DNA of 64,000 bases from assembly GCA_009773635.1 (NCBI GenBank), contig WSYC01000001.1:1-64000 (forward strand), in the 5' to 3' direction. A program made the translations under genes and the position numbers. The DNA is from Beijerinckiaceae bacterium (GTDB taxonomy: Bacteria > Pseudomonadota > Alphaproteobacteria > Rhizobiales > Beijerinckiaceae). Under the pieces are notes generated by a model. That model was not told the origin of the DNA and did no database searches. It worked only from the letters and a program-made list of their open reading frames with translations. Below are positions 29,188 to 39,148 of this stretch, one piece after another (position 1 is the first letter of the stretch; every line of letters starts with the position of its first letter).

Positions 29188-30697
29188 CTAGAGGAAGTTG
29201 ACCAGCGAGAGCTGCGAGAGGCGTGCGGTCACCTGATAGCTTGCCTCGAGCTGCGTCTGGAGCGAGGTCAGCGATACCGCGACCTCCTCCTTGTTGACAC
29301 CTTCGATTTCCGAAAGCAGCCCGCCGAGAAAGAGCTTGCGATCCTGATGCCGCGTCTTGGCCTCGCGAACCTGCGCCGTGGCGCGGCCGAAGTCTCCGTT
29401 CGCCTCGAGAATTGCGTTTGGACCACCGGTGGAGTTGAAGAGCTGGATCGCGCGCGCTGAACCGGCATCAAACCGGGCCTGGGTCGAGGGGATCCCCGGC
29501 GGATAATCGTCGGCAAGGAACATCCCGAGTGCAATCATCGAGTCCCCGCGCCCCGAGGCTGACGGAGGTGCCGGTATCAACTTCCGCCATCTGTGTATCG
29601 CGGGCCGCAACCAATACATCGTCGTCGCCCTTGTACCAGATGACGGTCGGGCGCAGGCCCGGCGCGGCGTAGGCAACCGAGGTGTTGAACGGCGGTCCGG
29701 CAACACGCGGCGGCGGATTGGTCGCGGAGCCGGAAAAGAACTCCTGGGCTGCAATCAAGCCGGATGCGGCGCGCAGTTCACCCTGCCCGATCGATGTGAG
29801 GCGCGAGGTGATCGCGGCCTGCAAATTGGCAGCAGTGCCCGCCGGGGTCGCGCCAAGGGAAAAGACGGTATCATCTGCCGTGCCGGCGGTATCCACCGCG
29901 AAGCCGAGATTGGTCGTCTTGCCATCCGGCAGGCGGACGGTGACGGTGAGGCGTTCGCCCGTGAGCGGCTGGCCGGTGAAGGCGAAGTCGACAGCCAGCG
30001 GCGCACCGGCAGGGCCGGTAACCGTGACGTTGGACATGCCACCGCCCGCAGTCCCGGGAACGAGCTTGATGCCGAACGGGTTGCCAACCGCGTCTTCGGA
30101 CAGGGTGACGGTCGAGGCCACCAGCGCGGTCGTCATGCGGCCAAGGCCGGTCACGCCGAGGTCAGCCTGCCGGCGCTCGTCCACAACCTGCCGCAGACCG
30201 GCATTGGTGCCATCGCCGAGCATCAGCGTATTGGCATCGACCACCGGTTTCACATCCCGCGAGCGACCGGAATAGAGGTAGAGCCCTTCATGCTGGTTGT
30301 TCAGCGACGTCACCATCTGCTCGAACTGGGCCTGGATCTGCTTCACCGCCGAGGTGATTTCCGGGTAGCCGCCGGTGCCGCGGGTTTGCAGCATGACGCT
30401 GCGGGCCTTTTCGGTCAGCGTCCTGAGTTCGTTGGTGCTCTGCGTCATCACCTGAAGGCGGACATCGGTGATGTCGATGACGGCAGAATAGCCGGAGACG
30501 ACCCCGGTCTGGTTCCGGAAGGTCAGCGAACTGACGCGTTGGTCGCCAAGGCCGCCATAGGTTTCGGAGCGGCGGCCGCTCGCGAGCTGGCGGCTGAGAT
30601 CATCGAGCTGGTAGCGCATCGAGACCAGCGACCGGGCGTGGTTCTGCTGACGGATATTCCCGGCGGAGAAGGGAAAAGTCGCGTTGATGTTGGCCAT
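29188..30697 (-). pseudogene. flgL: Hook-filament junction protein FlgL with a one-base frame break
   Basis: The first 390 residues read well (NINATFPFSAGNIRQQNHAR, QLDDLSRQLASGRRSETYGG), but the frame then ends early at 29468. The true C-terminus continues in another frame: DSMIALGMFLADDYPPGIP to ARLSQLSLVNFL, stop at 29188. Removing one base from either GGGG run (minus strand, plus positions 29544-29547 or 29551-29554) restores VSLGARDSMIALGMF. A single extra G in a homopolymer suggests a sequencing error or phase-variable slippage; otherwise the gene is dead, since FlgL needs its C-terminal helix. It lies 3 bases after flgK. Confidence 0.88.
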
Positions 30698-30700
30698 GGC

Positions 30701-32596
30701 TTAGATCCTCAGAAGCGCGTCGAACATGTCACGCACGGCGGACACGATGCGGGCATTGGCTGCGTAGGTGTTCTGGATCTCGACGAGATCGGCGAGTTCC
30801 TGGTCCTTCTTGACACCGGAGATATCGGCCGCGCGCTCCTTGAGCGTGTTGAGCACGACATCCTGCCCGTCTGCCAGAGCCTGCGAATTGGTCGCGGCCT
30901 GGCTCTGCGTCGCGATCACGCGGTCGAGGAACTGGCCGGAAGTGCCGCGGTAAACCGCCGTCGAGCCTGTCAGCGAAATGGCCGGCGTGAAATCGGATTC
31001 CCAGGACTGGATCTGATCGCGCAGGAAACTCGGCCGCGCGGGATCACCGGTGGGCGTGGTTGTCGGCAGCGTCTGGTAAACGATGAGGCGGCTCGGATCG
31101 GCCAGAAGCGCCGGATTGACGCGGATGCCGGTCGAAAAGCCCTGCTTTTGCGAACCCGAGTCATAGGAGCCGGTGTAGATCTGAGAACCGGCATTCGCGT
31201 CGACAAAGAACGGCATCGCCGTGCCCTGGTCAGTCAGCGACGTCACGGTCGCGCGCGCCGAGAGCTTGTTGACATCCAGCGTGTTGCCCGCACCATCGTC
31301 GAGGACCTGCACGACGCCGGCGCCAAGGTCATTGACGGTGAAGCCCGCGCCGCCCGGCACACCGGCCAGGGCGGTGCCGATTGCGGTGATCGCAGCCGCC
31401 ATGCCGCCGGAAAAATCGATGCCGAACTCAATGTCGTTCGGGTCCGCCGTCACGCCGGCCGGCAACGGCAGTGCCGCCGGGTTGTTGACGGCGACGAAGG
31501 AGACCTTCTGCTTCGTTCCGGCAGGCTGCTGCGTATATTCCAGCGTGATGACGTTGCCGCTCTGGAGCGCGTTGAGATCGAGATCGAACCCGGTCTGCGC
31601 GCCAACCGCCGCAGCGGTTCCCGAAACGGTCCTGTCGCCGAGCGAGGTCGTCAGCGCAGCGGCAAATTCGTCGAGCTGGGCCTGCGTTTCCACCAGCACA
31701 TTGTCGCGCAGATTGAACAGCGCGGCGAAGCTGCCGGATTTCAGCAGCCCGTTGCGGTTGAGATCGACCGCACCGCCGATCGGGTCCGAGATCATCAGAT
31801 GACCAAGGCCGCTCTGCGCTGCGTTCTGGTTATACTGGCTGTCGGCCGACACGGCGAAGCGTTCGTCGAACTGCAGCCGCAGCTTGCGCCCCTCCACGAA
31901 CAGCGGGCCGCCGTTGGTGGTGTAGATGTTGAAATTGCCGGTGCCGTTATCGAAGGTCCTCAGATCGAAATAGGTCGACAGCTCGTCGATATATTTGTCC
32001 CGCTGGTCGAGCAGGCCTGCCCGCGTTGCACTGTCGAAAATCTGGTTGAGCTTGGTGGTGGTGCTCTCGATGCCATCCAGCAGGGCATTGACCTGCTGGG
32101 CCTGATCCGAAATCTTGGCTTCGATCTCGCCGCGCATCAGCTGCACGTTCTCACTCAGGTTGTTGAGTGTCGATGCGAGACTCTGGGCCTGCGCCAGCGT
32201 GTTCTGCCGCGTGGTCGGCGAGGCCGGATTCGCCGCAAGCTGCTGCACTGCGGTCGAGAACTTCGAGAAGACGCTATTGATGCCGGCCTCGCTGCCCGGC
32301 TGCCCGAACAGGGAGTCGACGCGCTTGAGGTAATCTGCCCGGGTCGCGGAATAGGAGGCCCCGCCTGCTTCGGTGCGCATCTGCTTCTGCAGAAGCCGGT
32401 CGAGGATGCGATCGACCGAAACCTCGCGCACCGCACCGGCCGTGATCCCGGTCGCGCTCGTTTCCTGGGTCGTCAGGACGCGCCGCGTATAGCCGACCGT
32501 GCCCGAATTCGCGATGTTCCGCGAGATCAGACCCATCTGGGCCTGATTGACGTTCAGCCCGGATACGGCGTTGTGCAGACTTGAAAGCAGTCCCAT
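30701..32596 (-). CDS. flgK: Flagellar hook-associated protein 1
   Basis: 631 residues. The N-terminal D0 part GLLSSLHNAVSGLNVNQAQM and SRNIANSGTVGYTRRVLTTQ and the C-terminal SGVKKDQELADLVEIQNTYA with ARIVSAVRDMFDALLRI are conserved; the centre is a long variable stretch. FlgK joins hook and filament, and interacts with FlgL encoded 3 bases downstream. AAGGAGG precedes the ATG at good spacing. It probably belongs to one transcript with the hook genes upstream and flgL downstream. Confidence 0.95.
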   Translation of the reverse strand: MGLLSSLHNAVSGLNVNQAQMGLISRNIANSGTVGYTRRVLTTQETSATGITAGAVREVSVDRILDRLLQKQMRTEAGGASYSATRADYLKRVDSLFGQPGSEAGINSVFSKFSTAVQQLAANPASPTTRQNTLAQAQSLASTLNNLSENVQLMRGEIEAKISDQAQQVNALLDGIESTTTKLNQIFDSATRAGLLDQRDKYIDELSTYFDLRTFDNGTGNFNIYTTNGGPLFVEGRKLRLQFDERFAVSADSQYNQNAAQSGLGHLMISDPIGGAVDLNRNGLLKSGSFAALFNLRDNVLVETQAQLDEFAAALTTSLGDRTVSGTAAAVGAQTGFDLDLNALQSGNVITLEYTQQPAGTKQKVSFVAVNNPAALPLPAGVTADPNDIEFGIDFSGGMAAAITAIGTALAGVPGGAGFTVNDLGAGVVQVLDDGAGNTLDVNKLSARATVTSLTDQGTAMPFFVDANAGSQIYTGSYDSGSQKQGFSTGIRVNPALLADPSRLIVYQTLPTTTPTGDPARPSFLRDQIQSWESDFTPAISLTGSTAVYRGTSGQFLDRVIATQSQAATNSQALADGQDVVLNTLKERAADISGVKKDQELADLVEIQNTYAANARIVSAVRDMFDALLRI

Positions 32597-32641
32597 TCTA
32601 TCCTCCTTCAGCCCCGCCGGACGCGCCGGAAAGGCAACGCA

Positions 32642-33991
32642 TCATCGAATGATGTTCATGACGTCTGTAAGCATTTGCTGCGCAGTGGTGATGATCCGCG
32701 TGTTGGCCGAGTAGGCCTGCTGCGTGACGATCATCTTTGAAAATTCATCGGCAATATCGGCGTTCGAGCCTTCGAGCGTGCCCCCGACAAGGTCGCGCCC
32801 GGCATCGACAAAGATCGGCTGGCCGCTTTCGAGCGTTTCCTCGAACACGCCGCCATCCTTGCGCTTCATCAGCGAATCCGCAGGGAACTGCGCGATCGGG
32901 ATCTGCGCGAGCGCGACCGTCTGGCCGTTGGAATAGGTTCCCATCAGCCGCCCGCCTTCGCCGATCTCGACGTCGCTCAGCTTGCCGGAGGGATAGCCGT
33001 CCTGGTTGAGCGTATTGACGCTCAGGGTCCCGTTCTTGTCCGAGAACTGGGTCAGGCCGGTAATACCGTAATTGATGTCGATGGGACCACTGGTCGCGCC
33101 GCTCACCGTGAAGGTCTGGGTGAGGATGCCCGAGGCGGGTGCCGTCATGTGACCGTTGACATCGAAGGTCACCGCATTGGTCATGCGGGTCCATTTCGGC
33201 GCGGCCCCGGCCGCGTTGCGGTCGCTCATATAATAGAGGCTCCAGGTCTCGGCGCCCGCGGCGTTGGAGGTCTTGCCCCAGCGCATCTGGACATCGATCG
33301 GCGTGCCGATCGAGTTGTAGACAGTCAGGGACTGGCCCGAAATCGTGCGGTCGATGAAGCCGGTCTCGTCGCTCGCGGCAATGGTCGCGCCGGTGTAGGC
33401 CGCGCCGCTCAGGAGTTCCGAGCCGGGGACCGTGATATCCGCGTTCTTCGTGCTGGGATACTGCGGCAGATTGCCGCGATAGCTGACCTGCGTTGTCGCA
33501 CGTGCCGGCAGGTTATCCGAGGGAACGCGCAGGATCTGCAGCGCGGAGCCGGTCGCCGAGCCTGTGTTCGGATCAACCGGATAGCCTTCGAGGTAATAGC
33601 CGGCACCGTTGACGAGATAGCCGTTGTTCGACAACTCGAAATCGCCACGCCGTGTGTAGACATTCGACCCCGCAAAGACGGGCGAGCCATCGACAAATGC
33701 CGTGCGCTCCTTGACGGCGAAGAAGCCCTCGCCGGAAATCGCGATATGGGTCGGAATCTGGCTCGGAAGAAAGTCACCCAGCACTGTCGGGGTGCCGCGG
33801 CTGAAGGCGCTGACCGACCCCGCGACCGCGCGACGCGACGGCAGATCCGGCACAAGGGTCGAAAATGTCGTATCGACCCGCTTGAACCCCGTTGTCCGGC
33901 TGTTGGCGATATTGCCCGAAATATTCTCAAGCGCGTAGCTCTGGGCCGAAAGCCCGGAGACCGCCGTCGTCATTGCACCGAAAATTCCCAT
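32642..33991 (-). CDS. flgE: Flagellar hook protein FlgE, second copy
   Basis: 449 residues from the ATG at 33991 (MGIFGAMTTAVSGLSAQSYA). The SGNIANSRTTGFKRVDTTFS rod/hook motif, the hook central domain (GGRLMGTYSNGQTVALAQIP) and the C-terminal DIADEFSKMIVTQQAYSANT with INIIR-type ending (VMNIIR) are present. An ATG further upstream would add a hydrophobic leader with no family similarity. It is a paralogue of the next upstream gene, from which it is separated by 314 bases containing a strong hairpin. Confidence 0.92.
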   Translation of the reverse strand: MGIFGAMTTAVSGLSAQSYALENISGNIANSRTTGFKRVDTTFSTLVPDLPSRRAVAGSVSAFSRGTPTVLGDFLPSQIPTHIAISGEGFFAVKERTAFVDGSPVFAGSNVYTRRGDFELSNNGYLVNGAGYYLEGYPVDPNTGSATGSALQILRVPSDNLPARATTQVSYRGNLPQYPSTKNADITVPGSELLSGAAYTGATIAASDETGFIDRTISGQSLTVYNSIGTPIDVQMRWGKTSNAAGAETWSLYYMSDRNAAGAAPKWTRMTNAVTFDVNGHMTAPASGILTQTFTVSGATSGPIDINYGITGLTQFSDKNGTLSVNTLNQDGYPSGKLSDVEIGEGGRLMGTYSNGQTVALAQIPIAQFPADSLMKRKDGGVFEETLESGQPIFVDAGRDLVGGTLEGSNADIADEFSKMIVTQQAYSANTRIITTAQQMLTDVMNIIR

Positions 33992-34305
33992 GGACGCACC
34001 CTCTGGCAGCAGGAAAAACCCGGCCATCCGGTCAATGCGCCATGCATCGCCCGTCAGCCGCAGGGCTTTTCCGGCATAATTCGTGCCAGAGTTGCGTTTG
34101 TTGTTTTTCAACAACTTATAGTTGTATTTTGATTCTACCCTTCGCCGGGAAGGGTGAGGCTTGCCGGGTGTCCGGCAAAAACTGCCGAATTCCGCACCGC
34201 ACGCGGGAAGCCCGGGGGAAAGGGTTCCCTCCCCCGGGTTCTTCTCGCGATACGCTGCGGAACTCTTGTTCATGGAATGCGTCCGGCGAACCGGAACCCT
34301 TTCAT
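33992..34305 (-). other. Region between the two hook genes, with a strong GC hairpin
   Basis: 314 bases without a gene. At 34211-34238 CCCGGGGG pairs with CCCCCGGG around a 12-base loop, probably a terminator or attenuator after the upstream hook gene, though without a T-run on the minus strand. An AT-rich stretch at 34095-34135 may hold a promoter for the second hook gene. Confidence 0.5.
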
Positions 34306-35649
34306 TCAACGGATGATGTTGATGACGTCCTGGAGCATCGACTGCGCGGTGGTGACCACGCGGGTATTGGCCGAATAGGCCTGCTGCGTGATGATCATCT
34401 TCGAGAATTCGTCCGCGATATCCGCGTTCGAGGCTTCGAGCGATGCGCCGAGAATGCTGCGCCCGCCATCAACGACGAGGGGCTGGCCGGATTCGAGCGT
34501 TTCCTCGAACACGCCGCCGTCACCCCGCTTGAGCAGGTTGTCCGCCGGGAACTGAACCAGCGGCACCTGCGCCAGTGGCACGGTCTGGCCATTGGAGTAC
34601 GAGCCCATGATACGACCGCCTTCGCCGACGCTGACACCCTGGATGCTCCCGGTGGGGTAGCCGTCCTGCGTGATGCGGTTCGGGTTCATCTGGCCATTGG
34701 GGTCGGCGAACTGGGTCAGCCCCGTGGTGCTGAAGGTGAGGTTGATCGCTGCGCTCGCAACACCGTTGACGGTAAACGTCGTCGGGATGATACCCGTCGC
34801 CGGAGCCGTCATCTGGCCTGCGGCCGAGAATTGCACATTGTTGGAAATCCGCGTCCACTTCGTCGCGGCACCAACGGCGTTGCTGTCCGAGAGATAGAAC
34901 ATGCTCCAGGTCTCCGGAGCAGCGTTGGAATTCTTGCCCCAGCGCATCTGCACATTGATCGGCGAGCCGGCAGCATCATAGACCGTGACCGACTGACCGG
35001 CGATCGTCTGGCTGAGGAAGCTCGTTTCGCTCGTCGCCGGCAGGGCCGCGACATCGTTGGCCGCGCCGATGAGTTCCGAGTTCGCGACCGCCGGATTGGC
35101 CGAGGCCGTCAGCGGATACTTCGGCAGGTTGGCCTCGTATTCGACCGCCGTCGTGGCCCGCGCCGCGAGGTTCGCCGAGGGAATGCGCAGCACACCAAGC
35201 GCGGAGCCGCTGACGGCACCCGTGATCGGATCAACCGGGTAACCCTCGAGGTAATACCCCGTCCCGTTGACGAGGTAGCCGTTGCGGTCAACGTCAAAGT
35301 CGCCGCGGCGGGTGTATTTGACCGCGCCGCCGAAAATCGGCTGCCCGGCAGCATCGCCCGTGCGTTCCCGGACCGCGAAGAAGCCTTCGCCGGAAATCGC
35401 CATGTTGGTGGTGATCTGGCTGGACTGGACGTCCCCGCCCACCGTTGCCGTGTTGCGGCTGAAAGCACCGACCGAACCCGAAAGCTCGCGGCGCTGCGGC
35501 CGATCCGGCACGAGATCCGCGAACGACGTATCGACCCGCTTGAAGCCTGTCGTCCGGGCGTTCGCGATGTTGCCGGAGATGTTTTCAAGGGCGAAGCTCT
35601 GGGAGTTGAGGCCAGAAATCGCCGTAGTCATTGCACCGAAGATACCCAT
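34306..35649 (-). CDS. flgE: Flagellar hook protein FlgE, first copy
   Basis: 447 residues, MGIFGAMTTAISGLNSQSFA at the start and MIITQQAYSANTRVVTTAQS near the end. It matches the downstream copy over its whole length, with the most divergence in the surface domain. Both have GYYLEGYPVD, QMRWGK and FPADNLLKR/FPADSLMKR blocks. The two may form a mixed or alternative hook, or one may be surplus; neither has a visible defect. It heads the flgE-flgE-flgK-flgL series. Confidence 0.93.
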   Translation of the reverse strand: MGIFGAMTTAISGLNSQSFALENISGNIANARTTGFKRVDTSFADLVPDRPQRRELSGSVGAFSRNTATVGGDVQSSQITTNMAISGEGFFAVRERTGDAAGQPIFGGAVKYTRRGDFDVDRNGYLVNGTGYYLEGYPVDPITGAVSGSALGVLRIPSANLAARATTAVEYEANLPKYPLTASANPAVANSELIGAANDVAALPATSETSFLSQTIAGQSVTVYDAAGSPINVQMRWGKNSNAAPETWSMFYLSDSNAVGAATKWTRISNNVQFSAAGQMTAPATGIIPTTFTVNGVASAAINLTFSTTGLTQFADPNGQMNPNRITQDGYPTGSIQGVSVGEGGRIMGSYSNGQTVPLAQVPLVQFPADNLLKRGDGGVFEETLESGQPLVVDGGRSILGASLEASNADIADEFSKMIITQQAYSANTRVVTTAQSMLQDVINIIR

Positions 35650-35833
35650 GGACCCAAACCCCGATCACGTCAGAAATGAAACTGGCGGCGGGGACCCATA
35701 CGCAAAACCAGTAGGTCCCTGCCTGCCGGTCAAGGTTGGCAAGGGCCGTGCCATAAGATGAAAACGAGATATTTCAGCGTGTTAGATTACAATACACGCC
35801 AAGGTTGCTGGAACATTGCGCCATATTCCAAGA

Positions 35834-36898
35834 TCAGGCGGCAGGATTTTCCGCAATCTTCTCTTGCATAAGAGATATTTTTACAACTTCAGATAGTATA
35901 ATCGGACTGCATTCAACGAACGGGAAGGGCCGGCACAGGTCCAGAGCGGCAATTCCTACCCGGGCCGTGAGCACCCCATTGAGCACCCCTTCCCCGAGCT
36001 TGGCGGAGAGGCGGGCGGCAAGGCCGGCCCCAAGGAGTTGGCTCACGAGCGAGTCCGCCATCGCCACACCGCCGGTAATGGCGAGATGCGAAACCACGCG
36101 CGTCGACAACCGGAGCAGCCCGAGGCCGCTCGCGCGCCCGCCATAGATCGACGAGAGCTTGCGGATCAGTGCCACACCCTGGACAAGAACGAAGACAACA
36201 TCGACCAGCGCTCGCGGCGACAGCGCCGTAACAACCGAAACACGTTGCGCCGCGGTGGCAATGGCATGGCGGGCGGCATCATCCTTCGGCTTCAGCACGG
36301 CGCGTTCGGCAATGGCGAGCAGGGTTGCAGGATCATGCAGCTCATCGAGCGCACGATCGATTTCTGCCCGGCCAGCAGCGCTTGTGGCGTCGCGGGCATA
36401 AAAATCGCGGAGCGCCAGCACCAGCTCGCGCGCGGCTTTCGGCTCCGGCTTCCCGATGAGCGCAGCCGCCTTTTCGCGCAACCCGGTGACGCGGCGCAGC
36501 CGCAGCACCGCGAGGAATTCCCGGATCAGGAAAACAACCAGCCCAAAAACAACCACGCCGATCAGCCCGAGCGCAACCTGACCGATCCAGGGTGATTTCT
36601 GGTCGAGCGACAGGATCAGGCTCCAGGTCGCATCCGCGAGGTAGAGCGTGAAAAGAAGGGACAGCGCCGTCCAGAACAGGGATGACAGCGAGAAGAAACT
36701 GGATCCTGCCGCCTTCTCCTCCGGTTCGGCCGGTGTTTCGAAAGGTGCCGGCCCGGTTGTTTCCTCGATGACAACGGATCGGCGCTTGCCCGATCCGGGC
36801 TCGACGCCCTCAAGCGTGAAGGCGCGTGGCGCCCGCTGTGGCGGTTCAGCGGGTGTCTCGATGGGGATGGCGCGCGGTTCCTTGCCGTGATCCTTCAT
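35834..36898 (-). CDS. YcjF/TIGR01620-type membrane protein
   Basis: 354 residues. A proline-rich, charged N-terminus (about 1-75) is followed by two membrane helices (FWTALSLLFTLYLADATWSL and VALGLIGVVVFGLVVFLI) and a DUF697-like C-terminal domain with further hydrophobic stretches (ALSPRALVDVVFVLVQGVAL, GGVAMADSLVSQLLGAGLAA). It overlaps the YcjX-type gene by four bases (ATGA), the typical stress-associated pair of proteobacteria. Role unknown; inner membrane. Confidence 0.87.
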   Translation of the reverse strand: MKDHGKEPRAIPIETPAEPPQRAPRAFTLEGVEPGSGKRRSVVIEETTGPAPFETPAEPEEKAAGSSFFSLSSLFWTALSLLFTLYLADATWSLILSLDQKSPWIGQVALGLIGVVVFGLVVFLIREFLAVLRLRRVTGLREKAAALIGKPEPKAARELVLALRDFYARDATSAAGRAEIDRALDELHDPATLLAIAERAVLKPKDDAARHAIATAAQRVSVVTALSPRALVDVVFVLVQGVALIRKLSSIYGGRASGLGLLRLSTRVVSHLAITGGVAMADSLVSQLLGAGLAARLSAKLGEGVLNGVLTARVGIAALDLCRPFPFVECSPIILSEVVKISLMQEKIAENPAA

Positions 36899-38406
36899 TG
36901 CACCGCGTCTCCCAGCAGGAATTCCAGCGCCCGATCCAGCCGGATGTGCGGAAAACCCGCGCCCGCGCCCGCGCCAGCTTTGTCGCGTTCTGCCCCGCGC
37001 GGCGGCAAGACGGGTGGGCGAAAGCGCAGGAACTGCAATGGCACTGCCTCACCCCGGAAGATGGTTTCGGGCGCGGCCGGCAGATCTCCGGGAAAGATCG
37101 CCACTTCCGTCTCACCATCAAAAACACGGTTCCCGAGCGCCTCACCCGCAACAGGGACTCCGGCGACGCAGGGCAACTCGACGCCCTTTTCACGCGCCAT
37201 GACCTCGCGGGTCGCGCGGATCGCCGCCAGCGCGATGCTGTCACTGGGGCTTCCCGCCGCCTCGGCGCGATGATGCGCCCGCCGCACCAGCACACGCAGG
37301 ATCGCCTCCAGCCGATCATGGTTGGTGTAATGGAGGTGATCCGCCTTGGTGGCGGCGAACAGGATGCGTGTCACCCGCGGCGAGAAGATGCTCGCCAAGA
37401 GCGAATTCCCGCCCACCCGGAAGGCCGCGAGCACATCGGTCAACGCGGTTTCGAGATCATTCAACGCCTCGGGGCCGCCGTTGAGCGCGCCCAGCACGTC
37501 GACCAGCACGATCTGCCGGTCGATGCGCTCGATATGGTTCTTGAAGAACGGCCGCACGATCTTGCTTTTGTAGGCTTCATAGCGGCGTTCCATGCGCCCG
37601 GCGAGGGATTGCGGCGGCACCGGCGCGCCGGTCAGGCGCAGCGGCGCGAAGGTGAGCGCGGGCGCGCCTTCGAGATCACCGGGCATCAGGAACCGCCCCG
37701 GTGCGAGGGCCGAGAGTTCGCGCCCTTCTGCCCGGCAGGCACGGAGCGCGGCGGTGAAGGTCTCCGCGAGGCGCTTGATCACCGGCTCCTCGGCCTCTGC
37801 CAGCGGATCGATATCCGCCAGTGCAGCAAGAAAGGGTGCGAACGGTTCCACCCGCTTGCCAAGCCCGGCCTTTGCCAGCGTTTCGGCAGAAAACTCCGCA
37901 TAGCTTTTCGAGAGCAGCGGCAGATCGAGCAGCCATTCGCCGGGATAATCGACGATATCGAGCGTCAGCTTCGACAACCCACCGCCAAAGACGCCCGCCG
38001 GGCCGAGTAGGCCGCCGAAAGCGCGCCGGCGGCTCTGGAAATCGAGATTGAGACTTAAGGCGGAGATCTGCCGTGTCGAGGTCGGCCAGGCGCGGTCGGG
38101 CGCGGTGAGCGTTGCCAGATGATCCTCGTAGGCAAAGCGCGGCACGGCATCGTCCGGATGCGGGATGATCCGCGCACCGGCAAGCCGCCCCTCGCCCGCA
38201 AGGCGGAACCCGGGCAGGCGCCCGCCGGAAATGAGCGCGTGCACCATGCCGGTGATGAAAACGGTCTTGCCCGCACGGGAGAGGCCGGTAACGCCCAGCC
38301 GGATCGTCGGGTCGCCGAGATGGCCCAGATAAGCCCCGAGGCTGGCGGTGCCGGACTTCAGCTCTTCCCAGATCGTGCCTTGAGGCACCGAGGATTTCTC
38401 GCTCAT
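36895..38406 (-). CDS. YcjX-like P-loop NTPase (DUF463)
   Basis: 503 residues from the ATG at 38406. The P-loop GLSRAGKTVF is at about residues 39-48, and the family blocks FQSRRRAFGG, LDIVDYPGEWLLDLPLL, RQIVLVDVLGALNGG and LFAATKADHLH are seen; the last is a G4-like TKAD guanine motif. In other bacteria the gene is paired with ycjF, as here, and responds to envelope or heat stress; the molecular job is not settled. It is the first gene of the pair. Confidence 0.9.
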   Translation of the reverse strand: MSEKSSVPQGTIWEELKSGTASLGAYLGHLGDPTIRLGVTGLSRAGKTVFITGMVHALISGGRLPGFRLAGEGRLAGARIIPHPDDAVPRFAYEDHLATLTAPDRAWPTSTRQISALSLNLDFQSRRRAFGGLLGPAGVFGGGLSKLTLDIVDYPGEWLLDLPLLSKSYAEFSAETLAKAGLGKRVEPFAPFLAALADIDPLAEAEEPVIKRLAETFTAALRACRAEGRELSALAPGRFLMPGDLEGAPALTFAPLRLTGAPVPPQSLAGRMERRYEAYKSKIVRPFFKNHIERIDRQIVLVDVLGALNGGPEALNDLETALTDVLAAFRVGGNSLLASIFSPRVTRILFAATKADHLHYTNHDRLEAILRVLVRRAHHRAEAAGSPSDSIALAAIRATREVMAREKGVELPCVAGVPVAGEALGNRVFDGETEVAIFPGDLPAAPETIFRGEAVPLQFLRFRPPVLPPRGAERDKAGAGAGAGFPHIRLDRALEFLLGDAVQ

Positions 38407-38502
38407 GACCACCCACTGCCTTTGCTCAAGCAATGGCCATCTGCCGGGCAAGTTGCAAGGTGGGGCGGGAAATATCCTGCCAATTCCGGCCCGAATGCCG
38501 CG

Positions 38503-39033
38503 TCAGTCCTCGTCGATCCCACCGAGCATCGCGGGTGTGACATAATGCGCGAGCCGCGCCGAGCCCGGGCCAATTTCATCCCAGGGCGTCGAGAATTCGA
38601 GATGCACGAGCCCGGCGGTCGGCAATTTCCGTTCAAGCCGGCGGAGGGCATCGGCATCGCTCCGCGCGCCATCAGCAAGGTAGAGCGAGAGGGCATGAAA
38701 TCCGGGGTTATGGCCGACCAGCAACGCGGTCCGGACAAAGATGGGCAGCCCCTGAACGAGCGAGAGCAGCGTGCCGGGTTGCGCCTCGTAGATCGTCGGC
38801 TCCAGCTTTGGTACGAGGTCCGGGATAATACCCGCGACTTTCGCGAAGGTTTCCTGCGTGCGGCGGGCATCGGAAACCAGCGCCAGATCGATCTCTTCGG
38901 AGAGGGAGCGCAGCTTCTTCGCCATCAGCGGAACGGCCAGTTCACCGCGCGGCGCCAGTGGCCGCTGATGATCGGAAACGCCCTCTGGCCAGGCCGATTT
39001 GCCGTGCCGAAGCAGAAAGAGATGCCGCACCAT
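38503..39033 (-). CDS. SixA-type histidine phosphatase
   Basis: 176 residues from the ATG at 39033. The phosphoglycerate-mutase-like catalytic motif LLRHGKSAW (about residues 7-15) and the later histidine in LLVGHNPGFH are both present, as is DHQRPLAPRGE. SixA dephosphorylates histidine phosphotransfer domains in E. coli; the broken Hpt gene at 43.2 kb is the only Hpt seen here, and a link is speculative. It stands alone between the ycjX gene and a divergent membrane protein. Confidence 0.88.
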   Translation of the reverse strand: MVRHLFLLRHGKSAWPEGVSDHQRPLAPRGELAVPLMAKKLRSLSEEIDLALVSDARRTQETFAKVAGIIPDLVPKLEPTIYEAQPGTLLSLVQGLPIFVRTALLVGHNPGFHALSLYLADGARSDADALRRLERKLPTAGLVHLEFSTPWDEIGPGSARLAHYVTPAMLGGIDED

Positions 39034-39148
39034 TAAAAACCACCCGTAACCGCGCCGCCTCACTCCGGCACATTTCCCTTCTTTGACGCGAGTGCGCGGA
39101 ACATGCAATGGAGCACGCCTGATCGAGGTTCAAGCGAGCGAGCATCCT

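Noticed and set aside
30290-32584. A 764-codon open frame on the plus strand opposite flgK
   Set aside because: It lies wholly antisense to a clear flgK and its translation is Arg/Gly/Glu-rich low-quality sequence, the usual shadow in GC-rich DNA.
33892-35679. A 595-codon plus-strand frame opposite the hook genes
   Set aside because: Antisense shadow of two FlgE paralogues; it has no recognisable domain.
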